A DNA stretch of 64,000 bases. It comes from Paraburkholderia sp. PGU19 (GTDB taxonomy: Bacteria; Pseudomonadota; Gammaproteobacteria; Burkholderiales; Burkholderiaceae). The notes beneath the pieces were generated by a model. That model was given only the letters and a program-made list of their open reading frames with translations. It did not search any database and was not told where the DNA came from. The stretch lies in NCBI RefSeq assembly GCF_013426915.1, contig NZ_AP023182.1:1302001-1366000 (forward strand), written 5' to 3'. Positions within the stretch are counted from its first letter, which is position 1, and the number at the start of each line of letters is the position of its first letter. Position numbers and translations under genes: made by a program. Positions 56,711 through 64,000 of this stretch are shown piece after piece.

Positions 56711-59149
56711 CTACCGCTTCGTTTCAGAAGGTATCGATCTGCGCGCTTCGCCGCCGGCCGAACCATACGACGCCTCCGCCTGCGCGACGCGCCGCTTGAC
56801 GGCGATAAAACTGTCAGGACTCACCGATAAGGAGTCGATACCGCATTCCACAAGGAAGCGTGCATACTCGGGATGCACGCTCGGCGCTTCGCCACACAGG
56901 CTGACTTTCGCGCCCGCGCGATGTGCCCGGTCGATGACCTCGCGAATCATCCATCGCACGGCGTCGTTACGCTCGTCGAACAGCGATGCCAGTTCCGCGG
57001 AGTCACGGTCGACGCCCAGCGTGAGTTGCGTCAGATCGTTGCTGCCGATCGAGAATCCATCGAACCGCTGTGCAAATGCTTCTGCCAGGATCACGTTCGA
57101 CGGGATCTCGCACATCACATAGATCTGCAGCCCGTCTTCGCCGCGCCTCAGGCCATTGGCCGCCATCGCGGCGAGGACGCGATCCGCTTCGTCCGGCGTC
57201 CGGCAGAACGGCACCATGACGATCACGTTGTTCAGGCCCATTTCCACTCGCAAACGGCGCAGCGCGCGGCATTCCAGTGCAAAGCCGGGACCGTAGCGCG
57301 GCGAGTAATAGCGCGATGCGCCACGAAAACCGAGCATCGGATTTTCCTCGACCGGCTCAAACGCCTGGCCTCCCGTCAAATGCGCATATTCGTTCGTCTT
57401 GAAGTCGCTCAGACGCACCACCACGGGCCGCGGATAACACACAGCCGCGATGCGGCCGAGTCCGCAGGCCAGCCGGTCGACGAAGTATTCAGTCTTGTCG
57501 CTATACCCTTCCGTCATCGCGGCGATCGTGCGGGCGGCCTCGGAATCCTTCAACTGGTCATAGCAAGCGAGCGCCATCGGATGAATCTTGATGTGATTGC
57601 TGATCACGAACTCCATGCGCGCCAGTCCGATGCCGTCCGCAGGCATGCGCCACCAGCGCAGCGCGGCGTCGGGGTTGGCGAGATTCAGCATGACCTGGGT
57701 GCGGGTATGCGGGATCGCGGCGAAGTCGATCTCTTCAACCTCGTAGTCCGCGATGCCTTCGAATACCCGCCCGACTTCGCCTTGCGCGCAGGACACGGTC
57801 ACTTCCTGCTCGTCGTGCAAGACCCGCGTCGCATTGCTCGTGCCGACGATGGCGGGCAGACCGAGTTCGCGGCTCACAATGGCCGCGTGCGACGTGCGGC
57901 CGCCGTGGTCCGTGACGATACCCACCGCGCGCCGCATCACGGGCACCCAGTCCGGGTCCGTTGCGGCTGTCACGAGCACGGAGCCATCCACGAAACGGTC
58001 CCGCTCGACAGGACTGTCGATGACGCACACGTTCCCGGCCGCGATCGCCTGGCCGACGCTCACCCCCGCGACGAGTTCGCGTCCCGCCGACTTGAGCCGG
58101 AAGGTCTTGACGGCTGTTGCCTCGCGCCGCGACTGGACGGTCTCGGGCCGCGCCTGAACGATGAAGATGTGCCCCGTCAGCCCGTCCTTTGCCCATTCGA
58201 TATCCATCGGCTGCCCGTAGTGCGATTCGATTTCGCACGCCCAGCGCGAGAGGGTGAGCACGTCGCGGTCGGTGAGCACGAAGGCAGCGCGTTCGGCCTT
58301 CGAAGTCGGCACATTCTTCGTCGGATGCGCGCCGCCTTTCGCATACACCATTTTCTTTAGCTTGCTGCCGCGCTTCTTGCCGACGATCGGCGCGAAGGCG
58401 CCGTCGCGCAGCAGCGGTTTGAATACTTCATATTCGTCGGGATCGACGGCGCCCTGCACGACGTTCTCGCCGAGACCCCACGCCGCGCTGATCAATACGA
58501 TCTTGTCGAAGCCCGTTTCGGTATCGATCGTAAATGCAACGCCCGCGCCGCCCAGATCCGAACGCACCATCTGCTGCACGCCAACCGACAGTGCAACTTT
58601 CATGTGGTCGAAACCTCGTGCCTCGCGATAACTGATTGCCCGATCCGTGAACAGCGACGCATAGCAGCGGCGGCACGCCTCCATCACCGCGTGCGGGCCG
58701 CGAATGGCAAGCAGGGTCTCCTGCTGTCCCGCGAAGCTAGCATCTGGCAGATCTTCGGCCGTTGCACTCGAGCGTACCGCGACGTCGGGATCGTCGACGC
58801 CGACGCGGCGTGCAAGCTCGCCATACGCGTCGCAAATGGCGCGCGTCGTACTGGCTGGCCATTCGCCCCGAAGGATTGCCCGGCGGATCGTTTCCCCCGT
58901 ATCGACAAGCGACCGGCGGTTGGCACGGAATTCCGATAGCACCGTCGAGATGGCTTCGCGCAGCCCGTTCGCGTCGATGAATTGCCAATATGCGTTGGCT
59001 GTCGTCGCGAAACCGGGCGGAACGCTAATGCCTTTGCCGGCGAGGCAACCCACCATCTCCCCCAGCGACGCATTTTTACCGCCCACGGTCGGCACATCCG
59101 TACGGCGCAACACGTCGAACCAGACGATCTCCGTTTCATTCCTGCTCAT
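56711..59149 (-). CDS. ppsA: Phosphoenolpyruvate synthase
   Basis: An 812-aa enzyme that makes PEP from pyruvate and ATP. The N-terminal ATP-grasp part begins VPTVGGKNASLGEMVG and contains RSSATAEDLPDASFAGQQET. The phospho-His is in DHGGRTSHAAIVSRELG (about H423), and the TIM-barrel part has GFRGASRYYSPRYG, QIYVMCEIPSNVI, SIGSNDLTQLTLGVDRDS and the Cys in VSLCGEAPS (about C752). Start ATG 59149 with GAGGGG upstream. Second in a unit behind a 156-aa gene and before pfkB. Intact, normal length. Confidence 0.93.
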   Translation of the reverse strand: MSRNETEIVWFDVLRRTDVPTVGGKNASLGEMVGCLAGKGISVPPGFATTANAYWQFIDANGLREAISTVLSEFRANRRSLVDTGETIRRAILRGEWPASTTRAICDAYGELARRVGVDDPDVAVRSSATAEDLPDASFAGQQETLLAIRGPHAVMEACRRCYASLFTDRAISYREARGFDHMKVALSVGVQQMVRSDLGGAGVAFTIDTETGFDKIVLISAAWGLGENVVQGAVDPDEYEVFKPLLRDGAFAPIVGKKRGSKLKKMVYAKGGAHPTKNVPTSKAERAAFVLTDRDVLTLSRWACEIESHYGQPMDIEWAKDGLTGHIFIVQARPETVQSRREATAVKTFRLKSAGRELVAGVSVGQAIAAGNVCVIDSPVERDRFVDGSVLVTAATDPDWVPVMRRAVGIVTDHGGRTSHAAIVSRELGLPAIVGTSNATRVLHDEQEVTVSCAQGEVGRVFEGIADYEVEEIDFAAIPHTRTQVMLNLANPDAALRWWRMPADGIGLARMEFVISNHIKIHPMALACYDQLKDSEAARTIAAMTEGYSDKTEYFVDRLACGLGRIAAVCYPRPVVVRLSDFKTNEYAHLTGGQAFEPVEENPMLGFRGASRYYSPRYGPGFALECRALRRLRVEMGLNNVIVMVPFCRTPDEADRVLAAMAANGLRRGEDGLQIYVMCEIPSNVILAEAFAQRFDGFSIGSNDLTQLTLGVDRDSAELASLFDERNDAVRWMIREVIDRAHRAGAKVSLCGEAPSVHPEYARFLVECGIDSLSVSPDSFIAVKRRVAQAEASYGSAGGEARRSIPSETKR

Positions 59150-59193
59150 GGGCAACCCCTCGCTCGCGATTCACCCGCGTTGTTCCCGTCTAC

Positions 59194-59664
59194 TCAGATG
59201 CTGACGTATCCTGCGAACATCCACGGAAGCTTCATCTGGCCGGCACGGAGATAGTCGTCCGTGTCGGGCATGCTCAGTCCGACGAAGCCGGGCGTGCCGT
59301 CGGCCGCAAACATCGGCGTAAACGAGAACGCATGGTTGATCACGATGACGGCCTCACCGTTCAGATGCGATGGCGCAAAAATGGAGACCTCGCGAAAGAA
59401 GTTCGCATGGTCTTTCGCTGCTGCCGCCGTTGTCTCTTTCGTCGCACCGGTGCTGTCGTATCGCGCAGGAAGCTCGTAAGTTCTATCGCCGTGCCGGGTT
59501 TTTCCCGCGGGAGTGAATACGAGTTCGATACCCGGATACGGAGCGCACAACGCGGCAGACTGCACGATCGGTCCATCCGGACCCATGACAGCGGGTGGAT
59601 AAGCCCACAACGAAAGATTCAATGTGCGAGTTCCTTGAGCGAAGTATTCCGTCAACCAGTTCAT
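59194..59664 (-). CDS. Hypothetical protein (156 aa)
   Basis: Starts at ATG 59664 with AGGAGGCGCAA just upstream. It reads LNLSLWAYPPAVMGPDGPIV, YPGIELVFTPAGKTRHGDRTYEL, then AAAAKDHANFFREVSIFAPSHL, GEAVIVINHAFSFTPMF, MPDTDDYLRAGQMKLPWMFA. No signal peptide or membrane helix. I do not recognise the family. It lies 44 bp before ppsA on the same strand and probably heads the ppsA-pfkB unit. Confidence 0.6.
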   Translation of the reverse strand: MNWLTEYFAQGTRTLNLSLWAYPPAVMGPDGPIVQSAALCAPYPGIELVFTPAGKTRHGDRTYELPARYDSTGATKETTAAAAKDHANFFREVSIFAPSHLNGEAVIVINHAFSFTPMFAADGTPGFVGLSMPDTDDYLRAGQMKLPWMFAGYVSI

Positions 59665-59748
59665 TTGCGCCTCCTATCATTGCCTGTCACGTTATCTATG
59701 CCGGGTGCCTTCCTGCGTGGTCCGCCACGTGATTGCCCCGGCCTTTTG

Positions 59749-60399
59749 TCAACCAATCACAAGACGATCGACGACAGTTTTCACACCCGATGTGGCGCGC
59801 GCTGCGCCCCACACGATCGCACGTTCAACCGTCGAGCTGAGATGTCCGGACAGGGTGACATTGCCCTCATCGACTTGAACCTCGAGATGCTTCATTTCGC
59901 GCTCGGTATGACGCTGGATGGCCTTGCGGATGTTGTACTCGATATCGGTCGGCGAAGCGGAACCCGAAATCCTGATGTCGTTCGTGATGCCTGTGACGCC
60001 GCGCATGTGCCCGATATGCTTCTCCGCAATATGGCTGCGGTAACCGTTCTTGACGCTGCCGCTCAACGTCACCCATCCTCGCTCGACCTTGATCCTGATC
60101 GCGTCTTCTTCGAGACCCGAGATCCAGTCGAGCACGGCTCGCACGCTCAATGCGATGTCTTCGTCCGTCCTGTGATCGGTTTCATGCAGCGTCACGCCCA
60201 TATGCGTAACGACCGCGACCACGCCTGCAATCCGCAGCACGGACCTTTCGGTGGCCAGCTTCTGCGCATAGTCCGACACTTGGCCGCTGAGCGTGACGAT
60301 GCCATCCGCGACTGCGACGCCAATCCGGTTCGCATCGATAGCCGGATTGTTCGCCAGCTCTTCCTCCACTTCGCGGCGCAGTTGACTGTCCGGTTTCAT
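59749..60399 (-). CDS. Triple BON-domain protein
   Basis: A 216-aa protein with three BON domains, at about residues 5-75 (LRREVEEELANNPAI, VTLSGQVSDYAQK), 80-150 (LSVRAVLDWISG, VTLSGSVKNGYRS) and 150-215 (IRKAIQRHTE, VTLSGHLSSTVERA). No signal peptide is seen, so it is probably cytoplasmic, unlike OsmY. BON domains bind phospholipid or proteins. Divergent from the universal stress gene with an FNR-type box between them; its transcript probably begins with a perfect hairpin (60430-60451). Confidence 0.85.
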   Translation of the reverse strand: MKPDSQLRREVEEELANNPAIDANRIGVAVADGIVTLSGQVSDYAQKLATERSVLRIAGVVAVVTHMGVTLHETDHRTDEDIALSVRAVLDWISGLEEDAIRIKVERGWVTLSGSVKNGYRSHIAEKHIGHMRGVTGITNDIRISGSASPTDIEYNIRKAIQRHTEREMKHLEVQVDEGNVTLSGHLSSTVERAIVWGAARATSGVKTVVDRLVIG

Positions 60400-60429
60400 G
60401 GCAACGGTCCTCCTGAAGTGCGTCCGTTC

Positions 60430-60451
60430 GTGAACTGGACACCCAGTTCAC
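60430..60451 (-). promoter_or_regulatory. Perfect hairpin at the predicted 5' end of the BON mRNA
   Basis: Inverted repeat GTGAACTGG-N4-CCAGTTCAC. With FNR box 8 centred at 60491.5 and a TAGTCT at 60458-60463 on the minus strand, transcription would start at about 60450-60451, the first base of the hairpin. Confidence 0.5.
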
Positions 60452-60484
60452 ACGCTCAGACTAATCCGCACGCATGCCGCGCAG

Positions 60485-60498
60485 TTGATCGAAGTCAA
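60485..60498. promoter_or_regulatory. FNR/ANR-type box 8 (BON gene / usp)
   Basis: TTGATCGAAGTCAA (TTGAT-N4-GTCAA) between the divergent BON and universal stress genes, 86 bp and 130 bp from their start codons. It could serve both. Confidence 0.75.
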
Positions 60499-60627
60499 GC
60501 AGGTCGCTGTGCCACCGTTGCATCGGACGATAAAGCCGCGTCTGCGGTAGCTTGACGACGATCAATCGAAAGCGTGCTTTTCGAAGGAGAATCAGGATCA
60601 ACCTTTCGCACGATACGGAGAAGCATC

Positions 60628-61590
60628 ATGACGCAGGCATCCAGCGTGGAGTCAACGGCCGGGCGCGTGTTCCAGCGCGTGATGCTGGCGATCGACGATT
60701 CAGAAGCAACGACACGCGCGGCCGAGTACGCGAAAACCCTGTTCGCCGGACGCGCGACGATCAAGGTCGTCACGGTTGCGCAGGACCCGCGCACGCTATT
60801 TCCACTCGGTGCAAGCACGCAAGACGCGCTCGCTTCTGCGAGAGACGACATCGTGGCCGATTCGCGCGCCGCGCTCGCCAAGATCGAGGCCATGTTTGCC
60901 GGGACGACGCTCGAATTCGGCCTGGTCGATCTTTCTGTCCACCGGGGAAATACAGCCGACGCTGTACTCGACGCCGCGTCGCACTGGCAGGCGGATCTCA
61001 TTGTGATGGGCATGCGGCACCATCATGGCCTGCTGCGCTGGGTCGAAGGCACGGTGTCCGAACCAGTTGCGCGCCGCGCAAACTGCTCGTTGCTGCTGGT
61101 TCCGCAGGAGAGTCGCGTTCCAACGGACAAGCCTCCTCAACGCATGGTCTTCGCACTGGATGGCAGCGCCTGTTCGATCGTGGGATTGCAAACGGGTCTT
61201 CGGCTGGCGAGCGCGGATACCCAATTGCGCGCGATCTATGTCGTGGATCGTGCGGGCCACGTGATGGATGGCGCGGCCATCGACCTGCTGGAAAATGTCT
61301 ATCTCGAAGAGGGGTGCACTGCCCTTGAGCGCGCAGCGCGCATCTTCGCCGGGCAGGGGCGCTATGCGGAGACGGCACTGATCAAGACACGTAAAAGCCG
61401 GGACGACATCCCTCACGCGATCCTACGTAACGTTCAGGACTGGAAAGGCGAACTGCTCGTTCTCGGCACTCATGGCCGGCGAGGCTTCGAACGATGGCTT
61501 GTCGGCAGCGTGGCGGCCCGCATGGTGCGGCTTGCCGACACTCCGGTATTACTCGTGCGCGACAGTGCTGCAATGGCTGCCACGACATGA
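60628..61590 (+). CDS. Tandem universal stress protein
   Basis: A 320-aa protein with two Usp domains. The first begins RVMLAIDDSEATTRAAEYA and ends with DLIVMGMRHHHGLLRWVEGTVSEPVARRANCSLLLV. The second runs from RMVFALDGSACSIVGLQTGL to LLVLGTHGRRGFERWLVGSVAARMVRLADTPVLLV, whose G-x2-G-x9-G-S ATP-binding motif is complete. Start ATG 60628 with ACGGAGAAG upstream. Tandem Usp proteins are hallmark members of anaerobic and dormancy regulons. Divergent from the BON gene, FNR-type box between. Confidence 0.9.
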   Translation: MTQASSVESTAGRVFQRVMLAIDDSEATTRAAEYAKTLFAGRATIKVVTVAQDPRTLFPLGASTQDALASARDDIVADSRAALAKIEAMFAGTTLEFGLVDLSVHRGNTADAVLDAASHWQADLIVMGMRHHHGLLRWVEGTVSEPVARRANCSLLLVPQESRVPTDKPPQRMVFALDGSACSIVGLQTGLRLASADTQLRAIYVVDRAGHVMDGAAIDLLENVYLEEGCTALERAARIFAGQGRYAETALIKTRKSRDDIPHAILRNVQDWKGELLVLGTHGRRGFERWLVGSVAARMVRLADTPVLLVRDSAAMAATT

Positions 61591-61699
61591 CAGCACGGCC
61601 GGTGAGACTGCGCCCTAGCTACTACGGCGCCTTTCTCACCGGTGGAGGCTTCTCTGCCTTGTTTTCGCGGTTCCGTTCCCTTTGCCAGCGAGCAGGCCT

Positions 61700-62220
61700 C
61701 AGACGTAGTGTCCGTTCGTGCAGCAGCAGCCCCAGTCCAGCCTGACGACCAGTGCGGGACTCGAAGAAACCCGTCGCGATACGCATGAAACGGCCACGTC
61801 ATCCAGGCGTCATCCGCGAAACGCGGATCCTCGGGCGCGTACTCGTGCTTTGGCCGCGCCACGCTTGTACGCCTTGCGCCCTGTGCAACCTCGGCGCTCG
61901 CCGATACGGCCTCGCTCGCAAGCGCCAGCAAACCTCCCGGGCGCGACGGTCATGTACAGCGCCCAATCCATGAAGGCAAGCACCACGGAGGTCGGAGACA
62001 GGCCGCCCGTCAAAGCGGCGACGCCGGCATGCGCCGCGCGGTCGAGCGGGTCGCGCGAAAGTACGGGGTGAGAGCGGCCTTCTCCGTGACAACCGGTCTG
62101 GGCATGGCCCTGTGCATCGCCCTGGAAAGCGGGAGGCGCAGACGCGGGCGTCGTGAGTCGAGCCGTTTGGTCCGGCAATGGTTGAGGCTTGTCGTCGGCC
62201 GTGAGGGGAAGCGTTGCCAC
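61700..62220 (-). pseudogene. phaC: Poly-hydroxybutyrate synthase (PhaC) N-terminal remnant
   Basis: Two minus-strand frames carry the start of a class I PHB synthase: first DPLDRAAHAGVAALTGGLSPTSVVLAFMDWALYMTVAPGR (61900-62070, the PHBC N-terminal domain), then, after a frame change, YAPEDPRFADDAWMTWPFHAYRDGFL (about 61740-61860). The catalytic alpha/beta-hydrolase domain with its lipase-like box is missing. So a truncated and frameshifted relic of a PHB synthase that once stood behind FNR box 9. The rest of 61591-61700 shows nothing. Confidence 0.7.
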
Positions 62221-62282
62221 CGTCGTTCGGTGGATACGGCCAGTGACCCGTGCCTACGTTACGGGGGCATGGAATCGAACAT

Positions 62283-62296
62283 TTGACTTGCGTCAA
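62283..62296. promoter_or_regulatory. FNR/ANR-type box 9 (phaC remnant)
   Basis: TTGACTTGCGTCAA (TTGAC-N4-GTCAA), 63 bp upstream of the phaC remnant start on the minus strand, with a weak TAACGT at 62256-62261. Confidence 0.65.
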
Positions 62297-62460
62297 CGCA
62301 GAAACACGACGCGCGACTTTCACACTGTGGATCGTGGCTCGCGGCACCAGAAAGCAGCTTCTGCCCGCGCCGGGCGTCGCGCATTTCGCGCACCTTGGCA
62401 GCAAGATCGGCGCGGTTACCGTGAGCGGCTACGGGTTCCACAAACCGCATCGCGATGCGA

Positions 62461-62474
62461 TTGACTGAGGTCAA
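62461..62474 (+). promoter_or_regulatory. FNR/ANR-type box 10 (nitroreductase)
   Basis: TTGACTGAGGTCAA, followed after 22 bp by TATCCT (62497-62502), the exact class II arrangement; predicted transcription start about 62509, 52 bp before the ATG. Confidence 0.8.
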
Positions 62475-62560
62475 CGGTCGCTGTTCGGGTCGCCTCTATC
62501 CTGGAAGCGATGCACCGACGCCTATGCGAATGCATCGACCCACCGACGAAGGAGTCGATC

Positions 62561-63229
62561 ATGACCGACACGCAACTGCTGACTTACGAACCCGCGCACG
62601 GTCGTGCGCCGGCTCACGCCCAAGGCGACACTCCTGCCGTTATCGAACTGCCGAAACCCGACATGTCCTCCGGCGCGCCGCTGATGAAGGCCCTCGCGCT
62701 GCGCGCGAGCATGCGCGAGTTCTCCGACGCGCCGCTTACACCCGCCACACTCGGCGCGCTGCTGTGGGCAGCCGATGGCATCAACCGGCCGCGCACGGGT
62801 GGCCGCACCGCGCCATCGGCGCACGCATTCAATGAAATCGACCTCTACGCCGTGATGCCGAACGGCGTCTATCGATACGATGCACCTGCGCATCGGCTCA
62901 TCCTGAAACATGCAAGCGATGCGCGCAATCTGACCGGTTATCAGGACTTCGTCGGCGCTGCGCCTCTGGACCTGGTCTACGTGGTCAACATGTCGCGTCT
63001 GCTCGACATGCCGCCGCAGCGGCGCGATATCTTTTCGGCCGTTGCTGCAGGGGCAATGGCGCAGAACGTGTCGCTCTACTGCGCGTCCGAGGGGCTGGGC
63101 TGCGTCGTGCGCGGCTGGATCAATCATCGTCTGCTGAGCGACGCGCTGAAGCTGAACGAAGATGAACTGCCCATTCTTGCGCAAACGGTCGGCGCGCCGG
63201 GCACGACGCTGACCTCTCTCGCGGATTGA
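62561..63229 (+). CDS. Nitroreductase-family protein (SagB-like)
   Basis: A 222-aa FMN-dependent nitroreductase-family protein: ALRASMREFSDAPLTPATLGALLWAADGINRP near the N-terminus (phosphate-binding Arg/Ser pair), NEIDLYAVMPNGVYRYDAPAHRL, AVAAGAMAQNVSLYCASEGLGCVVRGW, and TVGAPG at the end. The substrate is unknown; related proteins occur in the mycobacterial dormancy regulon. The ATG at 62561 with AAGGAG 8 bp upstream is chosen over an ATG 17 codons earlier. FNR box 10 sits upstream at class II distance, and a terminator follows. Confidence 0.88.
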   Translation: MTDTQLLTYEPAHGRAPAHAQGDTPAVIELPKPDMSSGAPLMKALALRASMREFSDAPLTPATLGALLWAADGINRPRTGGRTAPSAHAFNEIDLYAVMPNGVYRYDAPAHRLILKHASDARNLTGYQDFVGAAPLDLVYVVNMSRLLDMPPQRRDIFSAVAAGAMAQNVSLYCASEGLGCVVRGWINHRLLSDALKLNEDELPILAQTVGAPGTTLTSLAD

Positions 63230-63306
63230 CGTCACCGGCTTCTACCGGACAGCGCGGTATCATGCGACTCCGAGCCGGCTGCAGCGCCACACTGCGCCAA
63301 CAAGGC

Positions 63307-63333
63307 AACGGGCCTGAAACTCAGGCCCGTTTC
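63307..63333. terminator. Bidirectional terminator between nitroreductase and hsp20
   Basis: Perfect 11-bp stem (AACGGGCCTGA / TCAGGCCCGTT) with a 3-nt loop AAC; T-runs are short on both sides. It separates the convergent nitroreductase and Hsp20 genes. Confidence 0.7.
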
Positions 63334-63425
63334 GAATTCCCCATCGATCTGTTCGGCTGCTTGTGGTCGCGCCACAGAGACCGCCGAGAAGCGCGCCATG
63401 ACGAGCACAGCGCGCCGCGCGCGCA

Positions 63426-63863
63426 TCAGCTGATCGTCAGGCGCTTCTGGTCGGTCGGCGCCTTTTTCGGCAGGCTCAGCGAAAGCACACCGTCCTTGTA
63501 TTCGGCCGTCGCGGTCGCCTCATCCACCTCGCCCGCGAGCGAGAACGAGCGGCTGAACGCGCCGGAATAGCGCTCGCGCCGGATCACGCGTTCGCCTTCT
63601 TTTTCTTCCTTGTTCCGCTCGACTTTTGCGTTGATCGACACGATGCGCCCATCGATGTGCACGTCGATATCCTTCTTGTCGAGGCCGGGAAGCTCGGCCT
63701 TCACCGTGTACGCGCCATCGTTTTCCGTCACGTCGATCTTCATTGATGCAAGCTCGGCGTCCTGAGGCGTCGCCATCGACCGCATGGGCCGGAAGAAACC
63801 CTGAAACAGATCAGAAACGACCGGGTCCAGCGAGAACGGATCAAAACGCGTCAGATTGCTCAT
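63426..63863 (-). CDS. Hsp20-family small heat shock protein
   Basis: A 145-aa alpha-crystallin-type chaperone that holds unfolded proteins. The alpha-crystallin domain spans about residues 40-130: KIDVTENDGAYTVKAELPGLDKKDIDVHIDG, then RVIRRERYSGAFSRSFSLAGEVD, and EYKDGVLSLSLPKKA with the conserved GVL box. A C-terminal IxI-like end (LTIS) is reduced. Ribosome-binding site GAAGGAGAAGTGC. No FNR-type box was found within the 137 bp left before the window edge. Same gene class as HspX of the mycobacterial dormancy regulon. Confidence 0.93.
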   Translation of the reverse strand: MSNLTRFDPFSLDPVVSDLFQGFFRPMRSMATPQDAELASMKIDVTENDGAYTVKAELPGLDKKDIDVHIDGRIVSINAKVERNKEEKEGERVIRRERYSGAFSRSFSLAGEVDEATATAEYKDGVLSLSLPKKAPTDQKRLTIS

Positions 63864-64000
63864 TGCACTTCTCCTTCAGGTAAGCAGGCCAGGACATGGC
63901 CCCGATTGTCCGGCCGCGAGAGCCGGCTCACAGCGTGTTCGCGCGGCGTTGCCATTTTCACGGCTCGCCGCATCGTGAAGTCATGCTTTCAGCGTAGCCA
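63864..64000. other. Upstream region of hsp20, window edge
   Basis: 137 bp upstream of hsp20. No FNR-type box or clear -35/-10 pair stands out before the window ends. Confidence 0.3.

Noticed and set aside
56873..58360. 495-codon plus-strand frame
   Set aside because: Antisense to ppsA, His/Arg-rich shadow.

Overview
The window is GC-rich DNA from a beta-proteobacterium of the Burkholderiaceae (Paraburkholderia, Caballeronia or Burkholderia type). The basis is codon use, the KfrA-like protein, the acetone carboxylase genes, and a set of low-oxygen genes resembling the low-oxygen-activated (lxa) locus known from Burkholderia cenocepacia. It looks like accessory DNA on a secondary replicon or island: a tyrosine recombinase, IS21 and IS6 remnants, and about a dozen broken genes. 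No tRNA, rRNA or CRISPR array was seen.

Layout. (1) 0-4.4 kb: a minus-strand operon (KfrA-like protein, 76-aa protein, a gene running off the left edge) divergent from a tyrosine recombinase, then two DUF1488-type small genes. (2) 4.5-17.3 kb: an acetone module flanked by two direct copies of an HU gene. It holds a sigma-54 activator (AcxR type, with its Fis HTH in another frame), an LRAT-like gene, acxABC and an acyl-CoA ligase. Two sigma-54 promoters and three copies of a TGTCC-N7-GGACA type site tie the LRAT gene to acxABC. (3) 17.9-20.2 kb: hemerythrin, a small membrane protein, a SnoaL-like protein and cytochrome c. (4) 21.4-29.0 kb: a six-subunit complex-I/hydrogenase-4-like operon (hyfBCEFGI) whose large subunit lacks the nickel cysteines. 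It is followed by DUF1275, an HPr-like and a spermidine-synthase-like gene, with two near-identical 19-bp palindromes as candidate operators. (5) 32.7-34.6 kb: remnants (autotransporter barrel, LysR). (6) 34.6-63.9 kb: a low-oxygen/dormancy-type locus: MscS, DUF2254, SulP, DUF2252, arginine deiminase pathway, PAS histidine kinase, CBS-BON protein, LOG-family protein, Mg P-type ATPase, PfkB, PEP synthase, BON protein, universal stress protein, PhaC remnant, nitroreductase and Hsp20.

Region 6 carries ten FNR/ANR-type boxes (TTGAY-N4-RTCAA), mostly in front of the first gene of each transcription unit. One, at 48193-48206, does not lie directly before a protein gene. With a -10 at exact class II spacing and a hairpin plus U-run about 110 nt downstream, it predicts an unannotated anaerobically induced small RNA (minus strand, about 48157-48046). 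Many of the genes around it carry one frameshift or stop (mscS, DUF2254, arcD, arcA, the LOG gene, phaC, an outer-membrane protein), so either the locus is decaying or the sequence contains indel errors.
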